Part shown: piece after piece, positions 1 through 9,313 of the stretch
Numbering within the stretch: position 1 is the first letter of the stretch
Layout: the number at the start of each line of letters is the position of its first letter
Origin: Anaerolineae bacterium
Lineage (GTDB): Bacteria; Chloroflexota; Anaerolineae; Promineifilales; Promineifilaceae
Direction: 5' to 3'
DNA length: 64,000 nucleotides
Assembly: GCA_023384355.1 (NCBI GenBank)
Contig: JAHDWL010000001.1
Coordinates: 124,001 to 188,000 of the forward strand
Made by a program: the position numbers and the translations under genes
The notes under the pieces: model-generated
Seen by the model: the letters and a program-made list of their open reading frames with translations, nothing else
Told to the model about the DNA's origin: nothing
Databases searched by the model: none

Positions 1-1
1 C

Positions 2-844
2 AAGGACGCGCGAGTGGTCGAGGGGTTGGCCTGTCTGGGGTTCGGCCATATTGAGGTCGGCACGCTGACGCCGCGGCCGCAATCCGGCAATCCGCGACCC
101 CGCGTGTTTCGCCTGTCGTCGGACAAAGCCCTCATCAATCGTATGGGGTTTCCAAACGGTGGGGTAGAGGCCGCGCTTCCGCGTCTGCGTTCCCTCGCCA
201 GGCGGTCTCGCGACTACGTGCTGGGTGTCAGCGTCGGGAAGCAAAAGGAGACCGCCCTGGAGGACGCAGCGACCGATTACATGGCGGTTATGGACGCGGT
301 ATACCTCTATACCGATTACCTCGCCGTCAACATCAGCTCACCCAATACACCCGGTTTGCGTGAATTGCAGGGCGGCCGTTACCTGGAAAACCTCTTGCGG
401 GAGTTGACGGGCGAGAATCAACGTCTGGCCGAGATTCAGGGAATTCCCCCGCGACCACTCCTGGTCAAGATTGCACCGGATCTTTCCCCGACCGAGGTGG
501 ACGAGATGCTGGCTTCGATTGTCTCTATGAACATCGACGGGGTAATCATTGCTAACACGACGCTTGACCGCACCGGGTTGGACGATCCTCAGCGAGGTGA
601 GACGGGTGGGCTAAGTGGCCGCCCGCTTCGTGAGCGGTCAACGGCACTCATCGCCTATGTTCATCGGCAAACCGGCGGGAAGCTGCCCATAATTGGCGTG
701 GGTGGGGTGAGTTCCGCGGAGGATGTCCGCGAGAAGCTGGCCGCCGGCGCGACCGTTGTTCAACTCTACACCGGTCTGATTTATGGCGGGCCGGGGCTTC
801 CCGGGCGGCTTCTGCGTCAACTGGCCACGCTGGTCGGCGCTTGA
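2..844 (+). CDS. pyrD: Dihydroorotate dehydrogenase, class 2 (5' end missing)
   Basis: Oxidises dihydroorotate to orotate in pyrimidine synthesis; class 2 enzymes are membrane-associated and pass electrons to quinone. The reading frame is open to the left edge, so the start codon and N-terminal membrane helices lie outside the window; a GTG at 14 is internal. Visible family motifs are GTLTPRPQ (FMN/substrate region), NISSPNTPGLR with the catalytic-loop Ser typical of class 2, KIAPDL, NTTLDR, TGGLSGRPL and the FMN phosphate loop GVGG. The last part matches the full C-terminus of the family, so only the front is missing. No other pyrimidine gene is in view. Family call is firm; class 2 rests on the TPRPQ and SSPNTPGLR signatures. 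Confidence 0.95.
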   Translation, partial: KDARVVEGLACLGFGHIEVGTLTPRPQSGNPRPRVFRLSSDKALINRMGFPNGGVEAALPRLRSLARRSRDYVLGVSVGKQKETALEDAATDYMAVMDAVYLYTDYLAVNISSPNTPGLRELQGGRYLENLLRELTGENQRLAEIQGIPPRPLLVKIAPDLSPTEVDEMLASIVSMNIDGVIIANTTLDRTGLDDPQRGETGGLSGRPLRERSTALIAYVHRQTGGKLPIIGVGGVSSAEDVREKLAAGATVVQLYTGLIYGGPGLPGRLLRQLATLVGA

Positions 845-910
845 TCTTCGCCTGTCCCACTTTTACCCCACAATCCTTCATCGCCTGATAGCCGGGAAAT
901 TCGACTTGGA

Positions 911-916
911 TATAAT
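911..916 (+). promoter_or_regulatory. -10 element of acyP, leaderless geometry
   Basis: A perfect TATAAT ends exactly 6 bases before the acyP ATG at 923. A -10 hexamer there would place the transcription start at or next to the A of the ATG, and no Shine-Dalgarno sequence is present. No good -35 is visible about 17 bases upstream. The same spacing recurs at hutH and holB. Confidence 0.6.
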
Positions 917-922
917 CACCTC

Positions 923-1213
923 ATGTCATTGAGTGATATTGTCCGCATGGAAGCCACCGTGATGGGGATGGTGCAGGGGGTTTATTTCCGCCAATATACC
1001 CTGCAGGAGGCCAGGCGACTCAACCTGGTGGGGTGGGTTGCCAATCAGCCGGATGGCGCGGTGCGGGTCGTGGCCGAAGGTAATATCGAGGCCCTGAACC
1101 AGTTCCTGGAATATCTCCATAAAGGATCGCCTGCCTCCCATGTCCGCGACGTGGCGGTTAATTGGACCGCCGCCGGTGACGAATTCACCGATTTCAGAGT
1201 TCGTTATTTATGA
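923..1213 (+). CDS. acyP: Acylphosphatase
   Basis: A small (96 aa) cytosolic enzyme that hydrolyses carboxyl-phosphate bonds such as acetyl phosphate. The family signature GMVQGVYFR is present with the phosphate-binding Arg at residue 23 and the catalytic Asn at residue 41 (GWVANQPDG), the same numbering as the classic enzymes. Full length. The ATG at 923 is preferred because a TATAAT ends 6 bases before it; a second Met at residue 9 is a weaker choice. The stop codon overlaps the next start (ATGA), so the FecR-like gene downstream is probably translationally coupled. Physiological substrate unknown. Confidence 0.95.
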   Translation: MSLSDIVRMEATVMGMVQGVYFRQYTLQEARRLNLVGWVANQPDGAVRVVAEGNIEALNQFLEYLHKGSPASHVRDVAVNWTAAGDEFTDFRVRYL

Positions 1214-2481
1214 CTGATTCCAATCGGTTCGGCCGTCAACGATTGGCCTGGGCCATCCTGACCGGCAGTTTTTTTAGCTGCATTCTTCTGAGTGTCACGA
1301 TCCCGCTTGGAATTCGCGCTATTCTGCAAAATTCCACCCAATCCCTGGATATCTCTGTGCAGGCCAATCAGGGAACAGTAGGCATCGAGGAGCAGAACGG
1401 GCAGCGTCGAGCGGTTCTTGTCGGCGAGCCGCCCCAGACTGTCGGCGCACAATCCTCAATTCGCACCGACACGACGGCTTCAGCGTTGTTGACTGTACGC
1501 TCCCCTGAACAATTGGAACCACTGACGACTCTGCAGGTATCGGGTAATTCCATCGTTCAATTTAAAGAGGCAACGGCTCCGCGCTTTGGCCTCAGCGACA
1601 ATGCTTACCGGATGGATCTCGACCTGCAAGCGGGGCGGGTTCGGCTGGATATCCCCAGCTATACCTCGCGACCGCTTGAGGTGCTGCTGACAACACCCCA
1701 GGAGAGCAACATCCTTATTAGTGAGCCAGGACGATACACGCTGGAAGTCAGCAACGATGTTACCCAGGTTACTGCCCAGAGCATGGGAGAGGCTGTAATC
1801 ACCGCAGATGGCAGAACGCTGGTTTTAGGACCAGGCGAGCGTGCCGAGGTGGCTGCGGGTTCCGGCCCGGCTGGCCCCTTCGACCCGGCGCGCAACCTGG
1901 TACAAAATGGCGATTTTAGCGATGGGCTAAAAAAATGGGCGCTTTTCTCGTGGCAGGTTGAATTGCCGGACCAACCCCAGGGGGAGACGACGATTCAGCC
2001 CGATGGCGGCGATCCGACCTTGCGCTTCTCCCGACAAGGAGTGGGCCATGCTGACGTCAGGGTAACTCAGTCCATTAATCAGGATGTTTCTGATTACGAA
2101 ACCTTGCGACTTTCGGCCACCTTGCGCATCCTCGAGCAGAGTCTGGGTGTTTGCGGTGTCCAGGGTAGTGAATGCCCATTGTTTATCATCGTTAACTACA
2201 TCGATGAGAATGGCGTCAGCCGGATCTGGCAACATGGTTTCTTTGCCGAAGGTACAGTCGATGACAACCTGACGCCGGGAGCATGTATTTCCTGTGCAGT
2301 TGTGCAACGGCCGCACGACCGTGTGCCGTTGGGTCAGACATATTTCTATGATGTGGATCTGATTCAGGAACTCGCCGGCCAAGGGGTGCTGCCGCCGCGC
2401 TTCATTGAAAGTGTGACGCTGGCCAGTTCGGGACACTCGTTCACTACCGAGATTTCGGATGTGTCGTTGGTTGTCGAGTAG
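1210..2481 (+). CDS. FecR-like membrane-anchored protein with C-terminal carbohydrate-binding-like domain
   Basis: Protein of 423 aa with one N-terminal transmembrane segment (about residues 12-38), so the rest is probably extracytoplasmic. Residues about 45-215 read as a FecR-like beta-rich region (repeated short strands, the LQAGRVRLD stretch and a GPGERAEV ending typical of FecR domains). From about 225 a second domain begins with NLVQNGDFSDGLKKW, the usual opening of carbohydrate-binding or discoidin-like modules. It contains four Cys in a CGVQGSEC...CISC arrangement that may form disulfides. The start overlaps the acyP stop by four bases (ATGA). Role unknown: no FecA receptor or sigma factor lies nearby, so classical iron signalling is unlikely. 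Confidence 0.7.
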   Translation: MTDSNRFGRQRLAWAILTGSFFSCILLSVTIPLGIRAILQNSTQSLDISVQANQGTVGIEEQNGQRRAVLVGEPPQTVGAQSSIRTDTTASALLTVRSPEQLEPLTTLQVSGNSIVQFKEATAPRFGLSDNAYRMDLDLQAGRVRLDIPSYTSRPLEVLLTTPQESNILISEPGRYTLEVSNDVTQVTAQSMGEAVITADGRTLVLGPGERAEVAAGSGPAGPFDPARNLVQNGDFSDGLKKWALFSWQVELPDQPQGETTIQPDGGDPTLRFSRQGVGHADVRVTQSINQDVSDYETLRLSATLRILEQSLGVCGVQGSECPLFIIVNYIDENGVSRIWQHGFFAEGTVDDNLTPGACISCAVVQRPHDRVPLGQTYFYDVDLIQELAGQGVLPPRFIESVTLASSGHSFTTEISDVSLVVE

Positions 2482-2508
2482 CGTGCTTGTCGACCCGGCA
2501 AGTGCGGA

Positions 2509-3225
2509 TTAGCGATCGAATCCCAGCCCCCGTTGTTTGAGCGAAACAAAGCGGTTGTGTCCGATGACGATATGGTCGAGGACGTCGATATCGAGCAGCT
2601 TGCCCGCCTGAACGATTTGACGAGTGACGGTAATGTCTTCGGGTGAGGGGGACGGGTCACCAGAGGGGTGGTTGTGGGTGACGATGAACGCGGCCGCGTT
2701 TTCGCGGATGGCCGCCCGGAATAATTCGCCGATGCGGATTACTGAGGTGTTCAGACTGCCGATATAGATTGTGGGCGTGCGCAATACCTTGTTGCGGGTA
2801 TCGAGCAGGATGAGCCGCAGATGCTCCTGCTCCAGAAACATCATCTCGGATTTGAGCAGGTGAAAAGCGTCATCGGGAGTCGAGACGTGTGGTCTTTCTT
2901 CCGGCGCGCTGGCGACAAGGCGCCGGCCGATTTCCAGCGCCGCCTTGATCTCGGCCGCTTTGGCCTCGCCGATGCCTCTGGTCTCCATCAGCTCCGCAAA
3001 GGTGGCTCGTGCCAGACCGGGCAAGTTGCCGAACTGTATGAGGAGACGCTCGGCCAGTCGCAGAACGCTTTCACCTTGAGACCCGTTACGCAGAACGATT
3101 GCCAGCAGTTCGGCCGTCGACAACACCTCGGCCCCCACCTTGTAGAGACGCTCGCGAGGCCGGTCGTGCTCGGCCATGTCCCGAATCATTGGGACATAAC
3201 GAACGGCTTGCTGATCCAGGTCCAT
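2509..3225 (-). CDS. radC: RadC-family JAB domain protein
   Basis: Protein of 238 aa. The N-terminal half carries the RadC UPF0758 region with a helix-hairpin-helix (about residues 66-100, [12 protein letters not shown] and [11 protein letters not shown]). The C-terminal half is a JAB/MPN metalloprotease fold with the metal motif HNHPSGD at residues 184-190. The historical link to recombination repair is doubtful, and the true substrate is unknown. The ATG at 3225 is chosen over a longer frame (to 3480) because GGGAGG lies just upstream and the extra residues are unlike the family and overlap the 61-aa gene. It converges with the FecR-like gene, 27 bases away. A terminator-like hairpin separates it from the gene upstream. 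Confidence 0.93.
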   Translation of the reverse strand: MDLDQQAVRYVPMIRDMAEHDRPRERLYKVGAEVLSTAELLAIVLRNGSQGESVLRLAERLLIQFGNLPGLARATFAELMETRGIGEAKAAEIKAALEIGRRLVASAPEERPHVSTPDDAFHLLKSEMMFLEQEHLRLILLDTRNKVLRTPTIYIGSLNTSVIRIGELFRAAIRENAAAFIVTHNHPSGDPSPSPEDITVTRQIVQAGKLLDIDVLDHIVIGHNRFVSLKQRGLGFDR

Positions 3226-3306
3226 AATCCTCCCTTTTTTGAATTCGGAAACAACAAACTGTTGGCTGGGAAAGTGATTGTTTAACCGTTCTTCAATAAG
3301 AGAAAA

Positions 3307-3331
3307 CCGGGGCGAAAAGTTTTCGCCCCGG
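3307..3331 (-). terminator. Rho-independent terminator after the 61-aa gene
   Basis: A perfect 12-bp inverted repeat with a single central base (ccggggcgaaaa / ttttcgccccgg). Read on the minus strand it begins about 20 bases after the stop of the gene ending at 3353 and is followed by a T-rich run (TTTTCTCTT). It separates the acnA-PQQ-small protein unit from radC. Because the repeat is symmetrical it could also slow plus-strand transcription. Confidence 0.8.
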
Positions 3332-3352
3332 TGTGATATCAGAGAATAACAA

Positions 3353-3538
3353 TCAGGCCGCCGCGCTGGCGATGAGGCTCGCGAACTCTTCCCATTCTTC
3401 GGGCGCCATGTGTAGGGTGATGCCGCCCAATTCAATGTGATAAACGTAGCCGTCTTCCTCCATGCTCCGCCAGACGGCAAAGCCGGATTCTTCGGTTTCA
3501 GCCAACACTTCAGTTTCTGAGTCGTGATTCTGGTTCAT
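3353..3538 (-). CDS. Small acidic protein of unknown function (61 aa)
   Basis: A 61-residue acidic protein rich in Glu, with a short Trp/Tyr/His-containing centre ([17 protein letters not shown]) followed by a predicted amphipathic C-terminal helix ([12 protein letters not shown]). It has a textbook ribosome binding site (AAGGAG five bases before the ATG), follows the PQQ-propeller gene by 26 bases and is closed by a strong terminator, so it is very likely expressed. I do not recognise the family. The layout of one small beta-like segment plus a helix suggests a binding or adaptor protein rather than an enzyme. Confidence 0.75.
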   Translation of the reverse strand: MNQNHDSETEVLAETEESGFAVWRSMEEDGYVYHIELGGITLHMAPEEWEEFASLIASAAA

Positions 3539-3564
3539 GTTATCTCCTTGATGATTTCCAAAGG

Positions 3565-4773
3565 TTATTGCAGCGCGAAAACTGTCCCGTCTTCCGTACC
3601 CACAAAGACCACGCCATCGAGAATAGCGGGGGATGATACCGCGGACTCGGCCCGGAACTGCCAGCGCTGCTGGCCGGTCTTGTAATCCAGCGCGTAGAGA
3701 TTTTTATCGTTCCCGCCGAAGTAGACGGTGTTGCCGGCGATGGCTGGGGCCGAGAAGATGATCTCATCCGTCGGAAAATCCCACAGGATGTCCCCGGTTT
3801 CGACCGACGCCGCGTGAAGGGCGCCATCCAGACCGCCCCAAATCGCGATGCCGTCGTCGCTGATCGCGGGTGGCGAGTAGTTCTCAGTAGCTGTTTGCAA
3901 TCGCCAGCGCAATTTCTGGGCGTTAATGTCGACAGCGTAGAGAACGCCCGTAAGGTTGAGGTCGTTGGTCATGTAGAAAACAAGCCCGTTTTTCACGACC
4001 GCGTCAGACGTCGGGATGTAAAGGTTGTTCTCGACAGTCGGATTGTAATTCCACAGTTCCTTGCCGGTAGCAGCGTCTATCGCATACAGGATTCCGTTCG
4101 ACACCGGGATATAGACGACGCCATCGGCCACGGCCGGGGAAAAAGGCATGGCGAATCCCGGCTTTTCGAAGCGCCATTTCTCTTCCCCACTGTTTGCATC
4201 CAGAGCGATCAGCGTCCCGTTCTCGTTGGCGAAATAAACAACCCCGTCTATCACCGCCGGTGAACCGGAGAACCCGACCGGAGCGTCAGCGGATCTGGTT
4301 CCGACCTCGACGCGCCACAGCTCTTTGCCGGTGGCGCTGTCCAGCGCAAAAACTGTGCCGCTCATGTTGCCGATGTAGACGATATTGTTGGCGACGGCGG
4401 CCGCGGCGATGATGGTGTTGCCCGAATCAAAGCGCCACACCTCCGCACCGGTAGCGCTGTCAACGGCGTAGACGTACCCGTCATAGCTGGTGAACCACGC
4501 CCGGTCGCCGAGAATGGCCGGCGCGCCGAATACCCAGTCATCAGCGGCGAATTGCCACTTGATATTTGTGTATTCGGTCGGCCCTTCAGTTCTGTAGACA
4601 CCGGTTCGCGCGGGGTCGGCGCGGTGCATGGTGATGCCTCCCGGAGACGCTTCGGGTGTGGTGTTGCCGCCTTGCTTGCAGGCGACCGAAAGGATTACGA
4701 GAAGTGCCAGGACTGCGAGATAGATGGCCGGACGCACGCGCATCCGGCCATCTCGAGTTGTTTCAAATTCCAT
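3565..4773 (-). CDS. PQQ-binding-like beta-propeller repeat lipoprotein
   Basis: A 402-aa predicted lipoprotein: basic N-terminus, hydrophobic segment (about 15-31) and lipobox SVAC with the lipidated Cys at 32. The rest is a beta-propeller made of repeated PQQ/BamB-type blades with the pattern VYAVDSATGAEVWRF, seen at least six times. Such propellers act as scaffolds outside the membrane; without further catalytic residues a quinoprotein dehydrogenase role is not supported. The start lies 3 bases after the aconitase stop, so the two are co-transcribed and probably coupled. A functional link with aconitase is not obvious. Confidence 0.88.
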   Translation of the reverse strand: MEFETTRDGRMRVRPAIYLAVLALLVILSVACKQGGNTTPEASPGGITMHRADPARTGVYRTEGPTEYTNIKWQFAADDWVFGAPAILGDRAWFTSYDGYVYAVDSATGAEVWRFDSGNTIIAAAAVANNIVYIGNMSGTVFALDSATGKELWRVEVGTRSADAPVGFSGSPAVIDGVVYFANENGTLIALDANSGEEKWRFEKPGFAMPFSPAVADGVVYIPVSNGILYAIDAATGKELWNYNPTVENNLYIPTSDAVVKNGLVFYMTNDLNLTGVLYAVDINAQKLRWRLQTATENYSPPAISDDGIAIWGGLDGALHAASVETGDILWDFPTDEIIFSAPAIAGNTVYFGGNDKNLYALDYKTGQQRWQFRAESAVSSPAILDGVVFVGTEDGTVFALQ

Positions 4774-4776
4774 AGT

Positions 4777-7476
4777 CTAGTTTGCCAGGAAATTGCGCAA
4801 GACAGTGTGGAGAATGCCACCGTTGCGATAGTAACCCACCTCGACAGGCGTATCGATTCGGCATATGGTGTCGAATGTTGTGACGCGGCCGTCGGGATGA
4901 ATAGCGCTGACGGTGATCGTCTGGCCGGGTTTCAGGTTGTCGTCGAGATTGAGCGTCGCAAACGTCTCTGTCCCATCCAGTCCCAGGCTGTCAGCATTTT
5001 CGCCGGGCTTGTATTGCAGGGGCAAGATGCCCATTCCGACGAGGTTGGAGCGGTGAATGCGCTCGAAGCTTTCGGCGATGACCATGTGGATGCCCAACAG
5101 AAGCGGGCCTTTGGCAGCCCAGTCGCGCGAGCTGCCGGTGCCGTATTCACGCCCGGCCAGAGCAACCAGCGGGATGTCTGCTTCCTTATACCTGAGCGAC
5201 GCATCATAAATCGTCATGACCTCGCCGGTTGGCAGATATGTGGTCATGCCGCCCTCGGTGCCTGGAGCCATCTGGTTCCGCAAGCGTATGTTGGCAAATG
5301 TGCCGCGAGTCATGACCCGGTCATTGCCGCGCCGCGATCCGTAAGAGTTGAAATCGCGTAGCTCGACATCATGGCCTGTCAGGTATTGCGCCGCCGGACT
5401 GGTGCGCGAGATTGAGCCGGCTGGGGAGATGTGGTCAGTGGTGATCGAATCGCCGACCTTTACCAGTACACGAGCGCCGTTGATATTGCTGATGGGCTTC
5501 ACTTCCCGCGATAGCCCGGCAAAGAAGGGTGGCTCCTGGATGTAGGTCGACAGCTCATCCCATTGATACAACTCGCCGCCGCTCTTGGGGATCTGGTTCC
5601 ACATCTCGTTGCCGGTGAACACATTGCTGTATTCCTTGTAGAACATCTCCGCGTTCAGCGCCTCAGCCATGACGCGCTTAATCTCGGTATTACTGGGCCA
5701 AATGTCCTTCAGGTAAACCGGTTTGCCGTCGCGGCCGTTGCCGAGCGGTTCGTTGTACATGTCCAGATCGGCGCGACCAGCCAGGGCATACGCGACCACC
5801 AGGGGGGGCGAGGCAAGGAAGTTGCTGCGGGTATCCGGGTGGATGCGTCCTTCGAAGTTGCGGTTACCGCTGAGCACGGAGGAGGCGATTAAATCGTTTT
5901 CGCGGATTGCCCGGCTAATTTCCTCCGGTAACGGGCCTGAATTGCCGATACAGGTGGTGCAGCCGAAGCCGACAATGTAGAAGCCCAGTTGCTCCAGATA
6001 GGGGAGCAATCCGGAGCGTTTCAGATAATCTTCTACCACACGGGAGCCGGGAGCCAGACTCGTCTTCACATATGACGGGACGGTCAAGCCCGCCTCCACG
6101 GCTTTCTTGGCCAGCAAGCCGGCGGCGAGCATGACGCTGGGGTTGGATGTGTTGGTGCAGCTGGTGATGGCGGCGATGACTACCGATCCGTGGCCAATTT
6201 CCGAGGTGTGGCCGTTGGAGACTTCGGCCTTCCGTCCCAGATCGGCCTCGTTCAGCCCAAAACCGCGTGGTCCAACCGGCGCGAGCAGATTCTGGTGAAA
6301 TGTCTCTTTCATGCGACTGAGCGGGACACGATCCTGCGGCAGTTTCGGTCCGGCCAGACTCGGCTCAACAGTTCCCAGGTCCAGTTCGACAACATCGGAG
6401 AAAACGGGATCGGGTGTGTCGTCCGTGCGGAAGAGGCCCTGTTCCTTGGTATAACGCTCCACCAGGTCGATCAGTTCGGCCGGTCGACCGGTGTTGCGCA
6501 TATAATTCAGCGTTTCGGCATCGACCGGGAAGTAGCCGACAGTCGCGCCGTATTCCGGGCACATGTTGGCGATAGTTGCCCGATCGGCCAGGGTCATGTT
6601 GCTGAGGCCGGGGCCGAAATATTCCACGAATTTGCCGACAACGCCCTTCTTGCGCAGCATTTCGGTGATGCGCAGAACCAGGTCGGTGGCCGTTGCGCCA
6701 TCGGGCAGCCCGCCGGTGAGGCGCACGCCGACGACTTCCGGAGCCAGCATATAGATGGGCTGTCCGAGCATGACCGCCTCGGCTTCGATGCCGCCGACGC
6801 CCCAGCCCAGTATGCCCAGGCCGTTGATCATCGTCGTGTGCGAGTCGGTGCCGACGAGACTGTCGGGAAAGGCAACGCGGTCGTTACCCTCAGGCTTGGT
6901 CATGACGACCTGGCCGAGATATTCGAGGTTTACCTGGTGGACGATGCCGGTTGCCGGCGGGACAACGCGGAAATTCTGGAACGCTTCCTGGCCCCACTTC
7001 AGAAACTCGTAGCGCTCGCGGTTGCGCTCAAATTCGCGCTCGGCATTGTAGAACAGGGCGAAGGCGGAGCCGAATTGATCGACCTGGACGGAGTGATCGA
7101 TTACGAGGTCTACCGGCACAATAGGATTGATGCGGTCGGGATTGCCGCCGAGGCGCGCCATCGCGGCCCGCATAGCAGCCAGATCGACAACAGCCGGCAC
7201 GCCGGTGAAGTCCTGCAGAATGACGCGGCCGGGCTTGAATGGGACTTCAAACGACTCGTCCATCCTGGGCGACCAGCGAGCCAGTCGCTCAACGTCCTCG
7301 GCTGATACCTCAAAGCCGTCGGTCGTGCGCAGCAGAGCTTCCAGGAGCACCCGAATCGAAAAGGGGAGGCGTCCGATATCGGCAAAGCGCGACAATTTAT
7401 CCAGTCTGTAGAAGTAATAATCGGTTCCGCCAAGTTTGGCGCGCGCGCCAAACTGATCGAATGTTTTTGTGGTCAT
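4777..7476 (-). CDS. acnA: Aconitate hydratase A
   Basis: Interconverts citrate and isocitrate in the TCA cycle through a [4Fe-4S] cluster; cytosolic. 899 aa, the usual size of the AcnA/IRP-type enzymes. Cluster ligands are Cys440 (SCTNTSNP), Cys506 and Cys509 ([10 protein letters not shown]). Other signatures are [20 protein letters not shown] and, in the C-terminal swivelling domain, [10 protein letters not shown] with the catalytic Ser-Arg-Asp region. The ATG at 7476 is chosen because GAGGAG precedes it by 4 bases; a longer frame to 7509 has no such signal. First gene of a minus-strand unit with the PQQ lipoprotein and the 61-aa protein. The 230-base divergent region upstream shows no convincing operator. 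Confidence 0.97.
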   Translation of the reverse strand: MTTKTFDQFGARAKLGGTDYYFYRLDKLSRFADIGRLPFSIRVLLEALLRTTDGFEVSAEDVERLARWSPRMDESFEVPFKPGRVILQDFTGVPAVVDLAAMRAAMARLGGNPDRINPIVPVDLVIDHSVQVDQFGSAFALFYNAEREFERNRERYEFLKWGQEAFQNFRVVPPATGIVHQVNLEYLGQVVMTKPEGNDRVAFPDSLVGTDSHTTMINGLGILGWGVGGIEAEAVMLGQPIYMLAPEVVGVRLTGGLPDGATATDLVLRITEMLRKKGVVGKFVEYFGPGLSNMTLADRATIANMCPEYGATVGYFPVDAETLNYMRNTGRPAELIDLVERYTKEQGLFRTDDTPDPVFSDVVELDLGTVEPSLAGPKLPQDRVPLSRMKETFHQNLLAPVGPRGFGLNEADLGRKAEVSNGHTSEIGHGSVVIAAITSCTNTSNPSVMLAAGLLAKKAVEAGLTVPSYVKTSLAPGSRVVEDYLKRSGLLPYLEQLGFYIVGFGCTTCIGNSGPLPEEISRAIRENDLIASSVLSGNRNFEGRIHPDTRSNFLASPPLVVAYALAGRADLDMYNEPLGNGRDGKPVYLKDIWPSNTEIKRVMAEALNAEMFYKEYSNVFTGNEMWNQIPKSGGELYQWDELSTYIQEPPFFAGLSREVKPISNINGARVLVKVGDSITTDHISPAGSISRTSPAAQYLTGHDVELRDFNSYGSRRGNDRVMTRGTFANIRLRNQMAPGTEGGMTTYLPTGEVMTIYDASLRYKEADIPLVALAGREYGTGSSRDWAAKGPLLLGIHMVIAESFERIHRSNLVGMGILPLQYKPGENADSLGLDGTETFATLNLDDNLKPGQTITVSAIHPDGRVTTFDTICRIDTPVEVGYYRNGGILHTVLRNFLAN

Positions 7477-7638
7477 GATTCTCCTCAACCGAGTCCGGTC
7501 ATCGTACAAAAATGGTGTGGCTATTGCATCGGCCGGTTTGACAACTTATCTCTTTCGGCCCGCAAGTTATGTGAAGCTGTCTTGTTTACATTGCAACCTC
7601 GCAATTATAGCCGATTTCCACAACGGGGAATAATGGCA

Positions 7639-7668
7639 TTGCCTGTAATGACCCGTTTGCACCATAAT
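7639..7668 (+). promoter_or_regulatory. Candidate promoter of the epimerase gene
   Basis: TTGCCT (7639-7644) and CATAAT (7663-7668) with an 18-base spacer, about 40 bases before the epimerase start, in the divergent acnA/epimerase region. Both boxes are near-consensus rather than perfect, so this is tentative. Confidence 0.35.
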
Positions 7669-7710
7669 GAAGTTGATGAGACTCGAATCAGGTAACAGGC
7701 GTGTGTGATT

Positions 7711-8703
7711 ATGAAAGTTTTATTTATTGGCGGCAGCGGCATCATCAGTTCGGCTTGTTCGGCGTTGGCTGTCGAGCGCGGGATCGATCTCTACTTGCTA
7801 AATCGAGGGCAAACAACCAACCGCCGGATACCCGGCGCGGTCAAAACCCTGATCGGTGATATCCGGGATCGCGCGGCCGTGGCCGGTGTCCTGGAATCGC
7901 ATACCTTCGACGTTGTCGTTGACTGGATCGCCTATACGCCTGAACATATCGCCACAGACCTGGCTTTGTTTCGCGGAAGGGTGGGACAGTATATCTTCAT
8001 CAGCTCCGCCTCAGTCTATCAGAAACCGCCGGCCAGACTGCCGATCACCGAGGAAACGCCGCTGGATAACCCGTTCTGGGATTACTCGCGCGACAAGATC
8101 GCCTGCGAGAGGGCTTTATTGGCCGCTTACCGTGAAGTTGGATTTCCGGTGACCATCGTGCGGCCGTCGCACACCTACGACCGGACTTTGTTGCCATTGC
8201 ACGGCGGCTATACCGTCATCGATCGCATGCGGCGCGGCAAGCCGATTCTCATTCACGGCGATGGTACATCGCTATGGACATTGACCCATCATCGCGACTT
8301 CGCGCGCGGGTTTCTTGGGTTGCTCGGCGAAACGCGCGCCATCGGCGAGGATTATCACATCACCAGCGATGAATGGCTGACATGGAATGAGATTGCCCGC
8401 CTGCTGGGTCATGCGGCCGGCGTCGAGCCGGTTATTGCCCACGTCCCGTCGGAGACCGTTGCCCGTTTTGACACACGCTGGGGAGACAGCCTGCTCGGCG
8501 ACAAGTCTCACTGCGCCATGTTTGATAACAGCAAGATCAAGAGCATCGTGCCCGATTTCGTGGCCACCATCCCCTTTGCCAGAGGCGCGCGGGAGATCGT
8601 CTCGTGGTATGACTCCTACCCGGACAAGCGACGCGTGGATGACGGGTTTGATGCGCTGCTCGACCGGATTATCGCCGCCCAAACGGCCGTTGGGCCGGCT
8701 TGA
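7711..8703 (+). CDS. NAD-dependent epimerase/dehydratase-like SDR protein
   Basis: A 330-aa extended/atypical short-chain dehydrogenase fold. The N-terminus MKVLFIGGSGIIS carries the Gly-rich nucleotide-binding loop, and YSRDK (near residue 128) fits the catalytic YxxxK pair. Related proteins act on nucleotide sugars or are isoflavone-reductase-like, and the substrate cannot be told from sequence alone. ATG at 7711 puts the Rossmann strand at the very N-terminus; an in-frame GTG two codons earlier (7705) is possible. It is first in a plus-strand run with a phosphatase and a PLP enzyme, but the 76-base gap to the next gene leaves co-transcription open. Confidence 0.8.
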   Translation: MKVLFIGGSGIISSACSALAVERGIDLYLLNRGQTTNRRIPGAVKTLIGDIRDRAAVAGVLESHTFDVVVDWIAYTPEHIATDLALFRGRVGQYIFISSASVYQKPPARLPITEETPLDNPFWDYSRDKIACERALLAAYREVGFPVTIVRPSHTYDRTLLPLHGGYTVIDRMRRGKPILIHGDGTSLWTLTHHRDFARGFLGLLGETRAIGEDYHITSDEWLTWNEIARLLGHAAGVEPVIAHVPSETVARFDTRWGDSLLGDKSHCAMFDNSKIKSIVPDFVATIPFARGAREIVSWYDSYPDKRRVDDGFDALLDRIIAAQTAVGPA

Positions 8704-8779
8704 GTTCTTCTTTCGAATTACAACGCATTACAGCCCGACTCATTGCCAACCATCGTCGCCGGGGTTATTCTTACGGACG

Positions 8780-9313
8780 ATGAATCCTTTTCACTGGGTG
8801 TTTGATAAATTTTATCCAGCTATCCGCTATGTCTATGAGCGAATTCAAGGCAACCGCTGGTTTGATCAGATTACGCCCAATCTGTGGCTCGGCGGCGCGC
8901 CAACCTACGAGCGTGATTACCAATTTCTGCTGGACAACAACATAACTGCCGTTCTGGACATGCGCGCGGAACGAGAGGGTGATCGGGTATTCTACGAACA
9001 GCACGACATCAGCTATCACCGTCTGGAAGTACTCGATGCAATGGTGCCGTCGGATGATTACATGAGCGAGGGCGCGGACTGGATCCACGAGCAGATCGAG
9101 GACGGGCGCAAGGTGCTTGTTCATTGTGCCAAGGGACGCGGTCGTTCGGCGACTTTGGTCGCTGCCTATCTCATGCGGCACCAATCGATGCCGTATGATG
9201 AAAGCTTCAACTTGATGAAAGAGGCGCGGCCGCTCGTGAAGCTGGAAGACCGCCATCGGAGACGTCTGGAGGCATGGCACAAAAAATCAGAATCCGACGA
9301 GGCTGGTTCATGA
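8780..9313 (+). CDS. Dual-specificity protein phosphatase family protein
   Basis: A 177-aa cysteine phosphatase. The active-site loop HCAKGRGRSA has nucleophile Cys116 and phosphate-binding Arg122 (HCx5R). An upstream Asp in the AMVPSDD loop (about 88-93) is a good candidate for the general acid. Such proteins dephosphorylate Tyr/Ser/Thr residues, phosphoinositides or phospholipid head groups. The N-terminal stretch FHWVFDKFYPAIRYVYE is amphipathic and may contact membrane. The start at 8780 gives a family-sized protein; the frame is open further left inside the epimerase gene but this is not needed. Its stop overlaps the next start (ATGA), indicating coupling with the threonine-synthase-like gene. 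Confidence 0.88.
   Translation: MNPFHWVFDKFYPAIRYVYERIQGNRWFDQITPNLWLGGAPTYERDYQFLLDNNITAVLDMRAEREGDRVFYEQHDISYHRLEVLDAMVPSDDYMSEGADWIHEQIEDGRKVLVHCAKGRGRSATLVAAYLMRHQSMPYDESFNLMKEARPLVKLEDRHRRRLEAWHKKSESDEAGS

Noticed and set aside
3226-3480. N-terminal extension of radC to 3480
   Set aside because: It would overlap the 61-aa gene and the terminator, and a strong GGGAGG site supports the start at 3225.
6190-7305. 371-aa open frame antisense to acnA
   Set aside because: Mirror of the third-codon bias of acnA; no motifs, no ribosome site.
7538-7543. Perfect TTGACA in the acnA/epimerase gap
   Set aside because: No -10 hexamer lies 16-18 bases downstream on the plus strand.
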